This document shows, one piece after another, positions 1-6,525 of a stretch of 8,551 nucleotides of DNA. The position numbers and the translations under genes are program-made. The notes under the pieces are model-generated. The model was given only the letters and a program-made list of their open reading frames with translations, was not told the origin of the DNA and made no database searches. Source of the stretch: Bacteroidota bacterium (GTDB lineage: Bacteria > Bacteroidota > Bacteroidia > JAADEI01); NCBI GenBank assembly GCA_015490475.1, contig WFXT01000206.1, positions 1 through 8,551 of the forward strand, written 5' to 3'. How positions within the stretch are numbered: position 1 is the stretch's first letter; each line of letters opens with the position of its first letter.

Positions 1-405
1 ATTTATTTCTTGTGTTAATTGGGCGATGTGCTTTTCCGCAATGTCAATTTCAAGTTTCTGATTCTCAATCTCTTTTTCAATAAGGTTATATTCCTTTGAT
101 GATGCTGCTTCCTTCAGTTTTTCTTCCAATCTTTGCAACCTTATTTTATATTCTTCCTTTTTATTCTGCTCACTGGATAATTCTTTCTCAAGTTTTTTCC
201 TCTCTTCAAGGAGTTTTTCCAATCTTTTATGTAAACCTGCTATCTCGTCTTTTAAGTCTCTGACTTCAAGGGGCAATTCGCCTTTGAGGTTTTCAAGTTC
301 TGCCAATCGGGAGTCAATTACCTGAACCTTGTAGATTAACCTGAGTTTCTGTTCCACAGTGGCTTGCCCGCTTAGTGCTTCCTTACTCGTTGCTTGCATT
401 GTCAT
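1..405 (-). CDS. C4-type zinc-ribbon coiled-coil protein (COG1579 / CdsZ-like), N-terminal part
   Basis: Partial gene reading leftwards off the window edge; 135 codons are visible, starting MTMQATSKEALSG. Residues 17-135 form a nearly unbroken charged helix rich in Glu, Lys and Leu, with the family signatures KGELPLEVRDLKDEIAGL (41-58) and SSKEYNLIEKEIE (102-114). These match the coiled-coil half of the COG1579 zinc-ribbon family, which in Bacteroidota is about 250 residues long and ends in a CxxC...CxxC zinc ribbon. That ribbon would lie left of the window, so it is not seen. Family members are described as nucleic-acid-binding or regulatory; the chlamydial relative CdsZ binds sigma-54 and secretion components, but the role here is unknown. 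The start at 405 lies 23 bp inside the upstream nif3-like gene, so the two should be co-transcribed. A second in-frame ATG two codons later (399) is an alternative start. Neither has a clear ribosome binding site. Confidence 0.85.
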   Translation of the reverse strand, partial: MTMQATSKEALSGQATVEQKLRLIYKVQVIDSRLAELENLKGELPLEVRDLKDEIAGLHKRLEKLLEERKKLEKELSSEQNKKEEYKIRLQRLEEKLKEAASSKEYNLIEKEIENQKLEIDIAEKHIAQLTQEIN

Positions 406-1180
406 ACACAAAATATTTAACTGGGTTCTCTGAAACAATTAAGTGAATAGGAACATTAAAAGTTTCCGAAAGCATGGTTCTGAGGTTCTGAAGCACTGGA
501 ACTTCTGTCTCGTAGTGTCCTGCATCAATGATAAAAAGAGAGCCCTGAGCATCCCAGAAAGTGTGATATTTGACATCGGCAGTAACAAATGCGTCAACAT
601 CGGCAAGCCTTACTTGTCGCCAGAATTGAGACCCAGAACCGCCACACACAGCCACTTTCTTTATCTTTTCTTTTATAGGAATATTGTGTCTTAGAGCATT
701 AGTGTTTAATCTGACACAGACCCATTGTAGAAAGTCGTTTACAGTCATAGGTTGAGGCAATTCGCCAATGCGGATAAATCCCGGAATACCATCAGATTCT
801 TCTAATGGCTCAACATTTATTAATCCGAGGCGTTGTGCAAGAATGTCATTGACGCCCTGTCGTGCCCTATCCAAATTGGTATGCAATGCAATAAGGTTAA
901 TGCCGTGCTTGATAGCAGTCATTATTGCTTTCTGGTTCCGTTCGTAAGGAGTTATGTTTTTCAATTCTTGGAATATGATAGGATGATGACTAATGAGAAC
1001 TTTTGTATTTAGGACCACTGCCTTCTGAACCACTTCAGGAGTTATGTCAAAGGTTAATGCTATTGAGTCAAAAGGAGCATTATAATCCCCCACGAGCAAA
1101 CCAACGTTGTCAAAGGATTCGGCATAAGAAAAAGGGAAATGTTCATCCAGCCATTTTAACAGTTCTGCAACATTTGGCAC
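383..1180 (-). CDS. Nif3-like dinuclear metal centre protein (YbgI/DUF34 family)
   Basis: Complete 265-residue protein of the Nif3/YbgI family, which forms a toroidal hexamer with a two-metal site per subunit. Its members are often annotated GTP cyclohydrolase 1 type 2, but their true substrate is uncertain. Visible signatures are FDNVGLLVGD (23-32), ISHHP (64-68), HTNLD (100-104), GGSGS (180-184), the KYH of ADVKYH (201-206) and GHYETE (221-226). By comparison with E. coli YbgI the metal ligands would be His65, His66, Asp104, His222 and Glu226, all present. The length fits the compact form; many Bacteroidota members are near 365 residues because of an inserted PII-like domain, absent here. 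The start is GTG at 1180. The only nearby ATG (1173) is out of frame, and an in-frame TAA lies at 1210-1208, so no upstream ATG start is possible. Its end overlaps the next minus-strand gene. A candidate promoter box lies at 1203-1210. Confidence 0.93.
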   Translation of the reverse strand: MPNVAELLKWLDEHFPFSYAESFDNVGLLVGDYNAPFDSIALTFDITPEVVQKAVVLNTKVLISHHPIIFQELKNITPYERNQKAIMTAIKHGINLIALHTNLDRARQGVNDILAQRLGLINVEPLEESDGIPGFIRIGELPQPMTVNDFLQWVCVRLNTNALRHNIPIKEKIKKVAVCGGSGSQFWRQVRLADVDAFVTADVKYHTFWDAQGSLFIIDAGHYETEVPVLQNLRTMLSETFNVPIHLIVSENPVKYFVYDNASNE

Positions 1181-1202
1181 ACTTATTGCGTTTATTCCAT
1201 CA

Positions 1203-1210
1203 CAAACTTA
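1203..1210 (-). promoter_or_regulatory. Bacteroidota-type -7 box for the nif3-like gene
   Basis: Read on the minus strand the sequence is TAAGTTTG, an exact match to the Bacteroidota -7 consensus TAnnTTTG. It ends 22 bp before the GTG start, predicting a leader of roughly 15-18 nt. A TTTG that could act as a -33 element lies at 1236-1239 on the minus strand, 25 nt upstream of the box. This is longer than the usual 17-23 nt, so the -33 assignment is weak. Inference from consensus only. Confidence 0.5.
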
Positions 1211-1225
1211 CATTACTTAGCATTA

Positions 1226-1233
1226 TAAATTTG
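1226..1233 (+). promoter_or_regulatory. Bacteroidota-type -7 box for the thioredoxin-fold gene
   Basis: TAAATTTG is an exact match to TAnnTTTG and lies only 6 bp before the ATG at 1240. With the usual 5-7 nt from box to transcription start, the mRNA would begin at or within a few bases of the ATG and be leaderless or nearly so. No TTTG is present at the expected -33 distance. The surrounding 19 bp (1222-1240) match 15 of 19 positions of the sequence before the E1 gene (3531-3549), supporting a genuine shared promoter element. Confidence 0.5.
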
Positions 1234-1239
1234 CACAAA

Positions 1240-2619
1240 ATGAGAAAAGTGGATTGGAGACAAAAAATAAGATGGGCAACTTTCTTGCTCGTAGGAATGG
1301 CAATTAGCTCTCTGGCACAAGCACAATATAATATTGTCATTAAAACAACAAAACCACTTAAGAGTGAGAAGTGCATTATAGCCTATTACTTTGGTGACAA
1401 GCAATTGGTGTTTGACACTTTTGAAGTCAAGAAAAACACATGCGTTGTAAAAGGCGATTCATCGCTTGCAGCCGGAGTTTACATCGCATATTACCCTGAT
1501 GATACAGTCTTTATTGAATTTCTTGTTCCTTCCGATGACCAGAAGTTTAGTCTCACATTTGACCCCGATGAGCCAATTCCATCTATGCAGGTGAAGGGTT
1601 CTCTGGATAATCAACTGTTTTACCAATATAATAAAAAGGCAGCACAACTTTACAAAGACAGTGTAGCAGGAGCAGACACTATACTAATTAATTTTGGTAA
1701 GGACCTTGCAAAGAAAAATCCACAAACCTTCTTTGCTAAATTGATCAAACTTATCTATTTACCCAATATTCCTGACACTATTGAAGACCCAGAAGAAGTA
1801 TGGAAATATGCTTACTATCACTATTTTGACGGAATTAGCCTTAGCGACCCATCATATTTAAGAACGCCCGTTTTACATAACAAGGTGATGACATATCTTG
1901 ACCGAATCGTGCCTATTGTTCCCGATTCTCAATGTAATGCTGCAATAAGAATTATTAAGGAAAGTGAGAAAAATCCGACTACTTTTAAATATTGGGTTGC
2001 CACGTTGCTCAACAAATATGCACGGTCCCGTATAATGGGAATGGAGAATGTATATGTGTGTATAGTGGATAGTTTCTATGCTACAGGCAAGACGCCATGG
2101 GTTGATTCAGTAACACTGTCCAAGATTCTCTTTGATGCCCAGATGATTAAATACACAATGATTGGTAAAGTTGCCCCTGAGATAGTCTTAAAGGATTCTG
2201 CAGGTCGTTATATATCTCTGCACGGTGTTAAGTCTTTATATACGGTGATTTTATTCTGGGACCCTGACTGTGGGCACTGCAGACGAGAAATTCCAAAATT
2301 GAAAAAGATTTATGAGAAATACAGTAGAGATACCCTTGAAATATATGCAGTATATGTGAATGTGGAGCGAGACAAGTGGCTCAAGTATATTAGAGAAAAT
2401 AAACTGCCATGGATAAATGTGGAAGACGTTGAGATGAAACATCCATTTAGATACTACTATTACATCAAAGGAACGCCTAAGATTCTCTTGCTTGATAAGA
2501 ACAAGAAGATTATTGCCAAAAACATCAATGCTGAGCAATTGGAAAAGATACTTGAAGCACGCCTAAAAGGAAAGACTGAGGAGAAAGTGGAAACCACCCC
2601 AGAAGACGCCCATCATTAA
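1240..2619 (+). CDS. Exported thioredoxin-fold protein with DUF4369/DUF5106-like N-terminal region
   Basis: A 459-residue protein that fits a TlpA-like envelope thiol protein of Bacteroidota. Residues 1-28 are a signal peptide: basic start, hydrophobic core ATFLLVGMAISS, likely cleavage after AQA before Gln29. Residues about 30-125 are beta-rich and resemble DUF4369. About 150-300 is a helical region like DUF5106. About 305-440 is a thioredoxin fold with active site FWDPDCGHC (339-347; redox Cys344 and Cys347) and the cis-proline of GTP (411-413). The tail is charged and ends in His-His. By family this should act in the periplasm on disulfides of envelope proteins; no partner can be named. 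The start at 1240 is chosen because it gives a complete signal peptide just after a promoter box. The frame stays open upstream to 1003, but that stretch overlaps nif3 on the other strand. Only 55 bp separate it from the next gene. Confidence 0.9.
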   Translation: MRKVDWRQKIRWATFLLVGMAISSLAQAQYNIVIKTTKPLKSEKCIIAYYFGDKQLVFDTFEVKKNTCVVKGDSSLAAGVYIAYYPDDTVFIEFLVPSDDQKFSLTFDPDEPIPSMQVKGSLDNQLFYQYNKKAAQLYKDSVAGADTILINFGKDLAKKNPQTFFAKLIKLIYLPNIPDTIEDPEEVWKYAYYHYFDGISLSDPSYLRTPVLHNKVMTYLDRIVPIVPDSQCNAAIRIIKESEKNPTTFKYWVATLLNKYARSRIMGMENVYVCIVDSFYATGKTPWVDSVTLSKILFDAQMIKYTMIGKVAPEIVLKDSAGRYISLHGVKSLYTVILFWDPDCGHCRREIPKLKKIYEKYSRDTLEIYAVYVNVERDKWLKYIRENKLPWINVEDVEMKHPFRYYYYIKGTPKILLLDKNKKIIAKNINAEQLEKILEARLKGKTEEKVETTPEDAHH

Positions 2620-2674
2620 TGCTTTTTGCTGTCGCTTATACGTTTTGCTTTGATATGTAGTAAAATACTTGTAT

Positions 2675-3463
2675 ATGAATGCTAACCTTCTGGAAAGGGT
2701 GCGAGAGGTTGGAAGGTATGTCCTTTCTGAATCGGAGAATCTTGCACGTAGCGACATTGATCAAAAGGGAAAACACGACCTTGTAACAAGGGTAGATAAG
2801 GAGAGCGAACGGAGACTGATTGAATTGCTCAGTAAGTTTTCCCCTTCTGTTGATACAGGATTCCTGACAGAAGAATTTAATCCAGATGCAGAGTTGTCAA
2901 AGCACGAGTGGTGGTGGGTAGTGGACCCCCTTGATGGGACAACAAATTATGTGCATCGGATTCCTGTGTTTGCTATATCGGTGGCTTTAATGCATACTTC
3001 TGGTGAGGTGAAACTTGGTATAGTATATGATATTTACCATGATTTTATGTTTTATGCTGAGCAAGGGAAGGGGGCATATATGAACGGTAAGCGTATATAT
3101 GTTTCTCAGGAAAATAATGTTGATAATTTTCTGATTGCCACCGGATTTCCTTTTAGTGACCTGTCCCGAGCAGAGGAATATTTAAACATGTTTAAGCATT
3201 TAATGAAGGATGTTCAGGGTTTACGCAGAATGGGTTCTGCTGCCATAGACCTTGCATATACTGCAACAGGCAAGTTTGACGGTTTTTTTGAATATGGTTT
3301 GAAGCCGTGGGACGTGGCGGCGGGAAGCCTGCTTGTTAGGGAAGCAGGCGGTCACGTTGGAGATTTCAAGGGTGGTGATAATTATTTGTTTGGAAGAGAG
3401 ATAATTGCAGGTAATTCTGCGGGATTTGAATATCTAAAAAAATTGTGTTCTATTTATTTTTAG
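2675..3463 (+). CDS. suhB: Inositol monophosphatase family protein (SuhB-like)
   Basis: A 262-residue Mg2+-dependent phosphatase of the inositol monophosphatase superfamily, the usual length for SuhB-like enzymes. Motifs in order: KGKHDLVTRVD (31-41), TEE (65-67) with metal ligand Glu66, the signature DPLDGTTNYVH (84-94) with Asp84 and Asp87, and PWDVAAGSLLVREAGG (211-226) with Asp213, matching human IMPA1 residues Glu70, Asp90, Asp93 and Asp220. All catalytic residues are present, so it should be an active cytoplasmic phosphomonoesterase. Inositol-1-phosphate is the family default, but related enzymes act on fructose-1,6-bisphosphate, PAP or histidinol phosphate, and the sequence does not decide. 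The ATG at 2675 is preferred; a TTG two codons upstream (2669) is a less likely start. A poor promoter-like sequence (AATACTTG, 2664-2671, with TTTG at 2644-2647) precedes it, so it may instead be read through from the upstream gene. Confidence 0.92.
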   Translation: MNANLLERVREVGRYVLSESENLARSDIDQKGKHDLVTRVDKESERRLIELLSKFSPSVDTGFLTEEFNPDAELSKHEWWWVVDPLDGTTNYVHRIPVFAISVALMHTSGEVKLGIVYDIYHDFMFYAEQGKGAYMNGKRIYVSQENNVDNFLIATGFPFSDLSRAEEYLNMFKHLMKDVQGLRRMGSAAIDLAYTATGKFDGFFEYGLKPWDVAAGSLLVREAGGHVGDFKGGDNYLFGREIIAGNSAGFEYLKKLCSIYF

Positions 3464-3518
3464 GTTTCCGTTAAGAAACTAATCAGGTTCAAGACATACT
3501 TATTTAAATTAGAGGGTG

Positions 3519-3549
3519 TTTGTTGCTAACGTTGTAAATTTGCTTAAAA
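3519..3549 (+). promoter_or_regulatory. Probable promoter and leader start of the E1 gene
   Basis: TAAATTTG at 3535-3542 matches the Bacteroidota -7 consensus exactly, 17 bp before the ATG at 3560, predicting a leader of about 11 nt. A TTTG at 3519-3522 precedes it, but with only 12 nt between the elements, shorter than the usual 17-23, so the -33 is uncertain. The 19 bp at 3531-3549 match 15 of 19 positions of 1222-1240 ahead of the thioredoxin-fold gene. A weak Shine-Dalgarno-like AAAAGGG (3546-3552) follows. The 96 bp gap 3464-3559 holds nothing else I can support. Confidence 0.5.
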
Positions 3550-3559
3550 GGGTTGCCTT

Positions 3560-5971
3560 ATGTCCAGCGATGTTGTTTCTCTCGGGAGTAAAAAACTGAG
3601 TTTTTCAGAGTTCCGCCAAATGGTTCTTGATGACTATCGCCTTGGCTGGATAAGTCGTCATTGTAGTGTCATAGGAAGAAAAGAGGTTTTAACTGGTAAG
3701 GCTAAGTTTGGAATATTTGGAGATGGTAAGGAAGTGGCACAGATTGCTATGGCAAAAGCCTTTAAGCCAGGAGATTATCGTTCAGGATATTATCGTGATC
3801 AGACTTTTATGATGGCTATTGGTGAACTTACGGTTGAAGAGTTTTTCGCCCAGTTATATGCCGACCCTATTAATGACCCACATTCGTTTGGCAGGCAAAT
3901 GAATAATCACTTTGCTACGCACTTCTTAGACGAGAAAGGGAATTGGCGTGAAGTTAAAAGTCTATATAATTCTGCTTCGGATACATCGCCGACCAGTAGT
4001 CAGATGCCACGAGCATTAGGACTTGCCCTTGCTTCTAAACTATATAGGATCAATCCGGACTTAAAAAACACGCCTTTTTCCAACAATGGCAATGAAGTTT
4101 GTTTTGCTACTATTGGAGACGCAAGTTGTGCAGAGGGACTGTTCTGGGAAACACTTAATGCCGCTGGAGTAATGCAGGTCCCGCTGGCTATATTTATCTG
4201 GGACGATGGTTATGGAATCTCTGTGCCCAAGAAATATCAAGTCACTAAGGAAGATTTTGCAGAATTGTTATCTGGCTTTGGAGTTAACGAAAAAGGAGAA
4301 GGAATAGATATTTACCAAGTGGCGGGTTGGGATTATCCTGCACTTATAAAGACTTTTGTAGAGGGAATTGAAAAATGCAGGAAGACTCACCGTCCGTGTG
4401 TATTTCATGTTTATGGGTTGACGCAACCACAAGGACATTCTACGAGCGGCTCTCATGAAAGATATAAACCCAAGGAGAGACTTGAGTTTGAGAAGGAGTT
4501 TGACTGCTTGAGGAAGATGAGAGAGTGGATATTGCAGGAAGGTATTGCAACAGAAGAAGAATTAGATCAGATAGAGAAAGAAGCCTTGGAACGTGTAAAA
4601 GAAGGACAACGCAGAGCATGGAAAATGTTCAAAGACCCGATATATAAAGAAATGAACGAAGCGATTTCTATAATGAAAGAAATTGCACAAAATTCCAAAT
4701 ATGCTCAGGAGATTTATGATACAATAAAACAACTGCAGAGAGAAATTAATCCATTGCGTAAAGATGTGATGGCCGCAGTGAAAAAAGTTCTTCGCATTAC
4801 CAGATTTGAGTCAGGGGAAGCCATTGAAAAACTAAGAAAATGGAAAGACCAGTATGAAGAACTTGCATATGACTTTTATAGTACTCATCTGTATAATGAG
4901 GGGGAAGGTTCAGCATTGAAAGTTCCAGAAGTGAAGCCAACATATTCGGAAAATTCACCAGAAGTATATGGTTTTCAGGTTTTAAACAGGTTTTTTGATA
5001 TTGCATTTAGCAAATATCCTGAATTGGTTGCCTTTGGCGAGGACGTCGGTCGCCTTGGTGATGTGAACCAGGGGTTTGCTGGATTGCAAGCCAAATATGG
5101 AGAACACAGGATTTTTGACACCGGTATCCGGGAGGCTACAATAGTTGGGCAGGCTATCGGTCTTGCAATGCGTGGATTCAGACCAATTGCCGAAATTCAA
5201 TATCTGGACTATCTAATCTTTGGACTTGAACCGATGACTGACGACATAGCCACGTTACGGTGGAGGACAAAGGGTCGTCAGAAGGCACCTGTCATTATTA
5301 GAACACGAGGACACAGACTGGAGGGAATATGGCATACTGGCTCGCCCATTCAAATGTTGCTGGGTTCATTAAGAGGAATGTATTTGTTGGTGCCACGAGA
5401 TATGACCAGGGCTGCAGGTATGTATAACACTATTTTGCAATCCGATGAACCTGCCCTTATTATAGAATGTCTAAACGGGTATCGTATCAGGGAAAAACTT
5501 CCTGAAAATATTGGAGAATACACTGTTCCATTAGGAGTTCCAGAAATATTGAAGGAAGGCGAAGACTTGACTATTGTTACTTATGGCTCAATGGTTAGGA
5601 TTGTTATGGAAGCTGCCAGGATGCTTGAAGAAGTGGGCATTTCAGCAGAGGTTATAGATGTCCAGACTCTTATACCTTTTGACCTTAATGATGTGATACT
5701 TAATTCACTCAAAAAAACAAACAGAATTTTGTTTGCCGATGAGGATGTTCCGGGCGGTGCTACTGCTTATATGTTGCAGAAAGTCATTGAAGAGCGAGGT
5801 GGTTATTGGTGGCTTGATTCACCGCCAGCAACAGTGACTGCTAAAGAACATCGTTCTGCATATGGTTCCGATGGAGACTATTTCTGCAAACCAAATGCAG
5901 AGGAGGTTTTTGAAGCAGCATACCGAATAATGCATGAGGCAGACCCCACTTCCTATCCAATGTTCTTTTGA
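3560..5971 (+). CDS. Fused 2-oxo acid dehydrogenase E1 alpha/beta subunit (thiamine diphosphate-dependent)
   Basis: An 803-residue fusion of both E1 subunits of a pyruvate or branched-chain 2-oxo acid dehydrogenase complex, which decarboxylates the 2-oxo acid on thiamine diphosphate and passes the acyl group to E2. The alpha half (about 15-350) has GDGKEVAQIAMAKAF (54-68), YRDQ (78-81), GRQMNNHF (111-118), the cofactor motif GDASCAEG (186-193) continuing to WDDGYGIS (214-221), and the loop GHSTSGSHERYK (292-303). A charged, helical linker follows (about 350-465). The beta half (about 468-803) has FGEDVG (492-497) with catalytic Glu494, FDTGIREATIVGQAIG (519-534), WHTGSPIQ (591-598), and the C-terminal transketolase-like domain with DEDVPGGA (727-734). 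The cofactor Asn-Asn of classical E1 is Asp-Asp here, and the classical HSQS-type beta motif is HTGS. Long fused E1 proteins occur in Bacteroidota; the substrate is undetermined because no E2 or E3 gene is nearby. The gene ends with in-frame tandem stops TGA-TAA, and the next gene starts 15 bp later. Confidence 0.92.
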   Translation: MSSDVVSLGSKKLSFSEFRQMVLDDYRLGWISRHCSVIGRKEVLTGKAKFGIFGDGKEVAQIAMAKAFKPGDYRSGYYRDQTFMMAIGELTVEEFFAQLYADPINDPHSFGRQMNNHFATHFLDEKGNWREVKSLYNSASDTSPTSSQMPRALGLALASKLYRINPDLKNTPFSNNGNEVCFATIGDASCAEGLFWETLNAAGVMQVPLAIFIWDDGYGISVPKKYQVTKEDFAELLSGFGVNEKGEGIDIYQVAGWDYPALIKTFVEGIEKCRKTHRPCVFHVYGLTQPQGHSTSGSHERYKPKERLEFEKEFDCLRKMREWILQEGIATEEELDQIEKEALERVKEGQRRAWKMFKDPIYKEMNEAISIMKEIAQNSKYAQEIYDTIKQLQREINPLRKDVMAAVKKVLRITRFESGEAIEKLRKWKDQYEELAYDFYSTHLYNEGEGSALKVPEVKPTYSENSPEVYGFQVLNRFFDIAFSKYPELVAFGEDVGRLGDVNQGFAGLQAKYGEHRIFDTGIREATIVGQAIGLAMRGFRPIAEIQYLDYLIFGLEPMTDDIATLRWRTKGRQKAPVIIRTRGHRLEGIWHTGSPIQMLLGSLRGMYLLVPRDMTRAAGMYNTILQSDEPALIIECLNGYRIREKLPENIGEYTVPLGVPEILKEGEDLTIVTYGSMVRIVMEAARMLEEVGISAEVIDVQTLIPFDLNDVILNSLKKTNRILFADEDVPGGATAYMLQKVIEERGGYWWLDSPPATVTAKEHRSAYGSDGDYFCKPNAEEVFEAAYRIMHEADPTSYPMFF

Positions 5972-5986
5972 TAAACAATTTAGAGT

Positions 5987-6466
5987 ATGAGGAATGGGGT
6001 ATGCTATATTGCATCTCTAAGTCTTATCACAGCACTTTTCTTGGGATCTTGTAACAATGAAAATAATAAGGCAGATGTAATTCATTTTCCGTTAAAGGGC
6101 GAGCATTTTGACTCTTCTGCACCCCAACCAAAATTATGGTTATCTGATACCCTTGTTGAGCTCGGGGAAGTAAAGCCTGATACCGCTTACGTAATACCAA
6201 TAGTTGTTAAGAATATCGGAAAAGAGGAGCTGATTATTAAGCGGGCGTTTAGCGATTGTGGATGTGTGGTTTCTGAAATCCCACAACAACCATTGAAGAC
6301 AGAAGAAAGCGATACATTGCTCATTATCTTGAATACAAAAGAGGTTCCGTTTGACGCTACGGGTAGGGTGGTAACTGTTGTTACCAACACCATTCCAAAT
6401 AATTTTAAGATAAGGATAAATTTTAAAATCTCTGGCGTTGAGGATGTTGTGCAAAGCAGGCAGTAA
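5987..6466 (+). CDS. DUF1573 domain lipoprotein
   Basis: A 159-residue predicted lipoprotein. The N-terminus has a hydrophobic segment (7-20) ending in the lipobox LGSC, so Cys22 would be lipidated after signal peptidase II cleavage. The tail begins NNEN. Residues about 50-150 form a DUF1573 domain, an Ig-like/ASH-type beta fold common in Bacteroidota. It includes the family hallmark of closely spaced cysteines after a Ser-Asp (SDCGCVV, 89-95; Cys91 and Cys93), preceded by VVKNIGKEELIIKRAF and followed by an NTK...TGRVVTVVTN segment. The molecular function of DUF1573 proteins is not established. It starts 15 bp after the E1 stop and has no recognisable promoter, so it is probably co-transcribed with E1, although no functional link is obvious. 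The ribosome binding site is weak. I am sure of the family and lipoprotein call, not of a role. Confidence 0.9.
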   Translation: MRNGVCYIASLSLITALFLGSCNNENNKADVIHFPLKGEHFDSSAPQPKLWLSDTLVELGEVKPDTAYVIPIVVKNIGKEELIIKRAFSDCGCVVSEIPQQPLKTEESDTLLIILNTKEVPFDATGRVVTVVTNTIPNNFKIRINFKISGVEDVVQSRQ

Positions 6467-6493
6467 TGATTTTTACTTTTAAACCTTTTGCTG

Positions 6494-6501
6494 TAATTTT
6501 A
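6494..6501 (+). promoter_or_regulatory. Possible -7 box for the propeller/PKD gene
   Basis: TAATTTTA matches 7 of 8 positions of TAnnTTTG and ends 24 bp before the ATG at 6526. Its flanks (TGTAA...TTTnC) recall the boxes before the thioredoxin-fold and E1 genes. No convincing -33 element is present. It lies in the 59 bp gap 6467-6525, which holds no terminator-like hairpin. Low confidence. Confidence 0.3.
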
Positions 6502-6525
6502 CGTCTTGGATAAAAAAAAGTAAGT

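Noticed and set aside
443..694. 83-codon plus-strand open frame
   Set aside because: It lies entirely antisense to the well-conserved nif3 gene, with no recognisable protein features.
1003..1239. Upstream extension of the thioredoxin-fold gene to an ATG at 1003
   Set aside because: It would overlap nif3 antisense by 178 bp and bury the signal peptide internally; the ATG at 1240 gives a normal exported protein just after a promoter box.
2620..2674. Search for a small RNA, operator or terminator in the spacer before the phosphatase gene
   Set aside because: The 55 bp is T-rich with scattered TTTTGCT/TTTG words but has no stable hairpin and no good -7 box; nothing beyond a weak promoter guess can be supported.
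3463..3480. Possible terminator hairpin after the phosphatase gene
   Set aside because: The stem GTTTC/GAAAC is only five base pairs with a six-base loop, and no T-run follows it.
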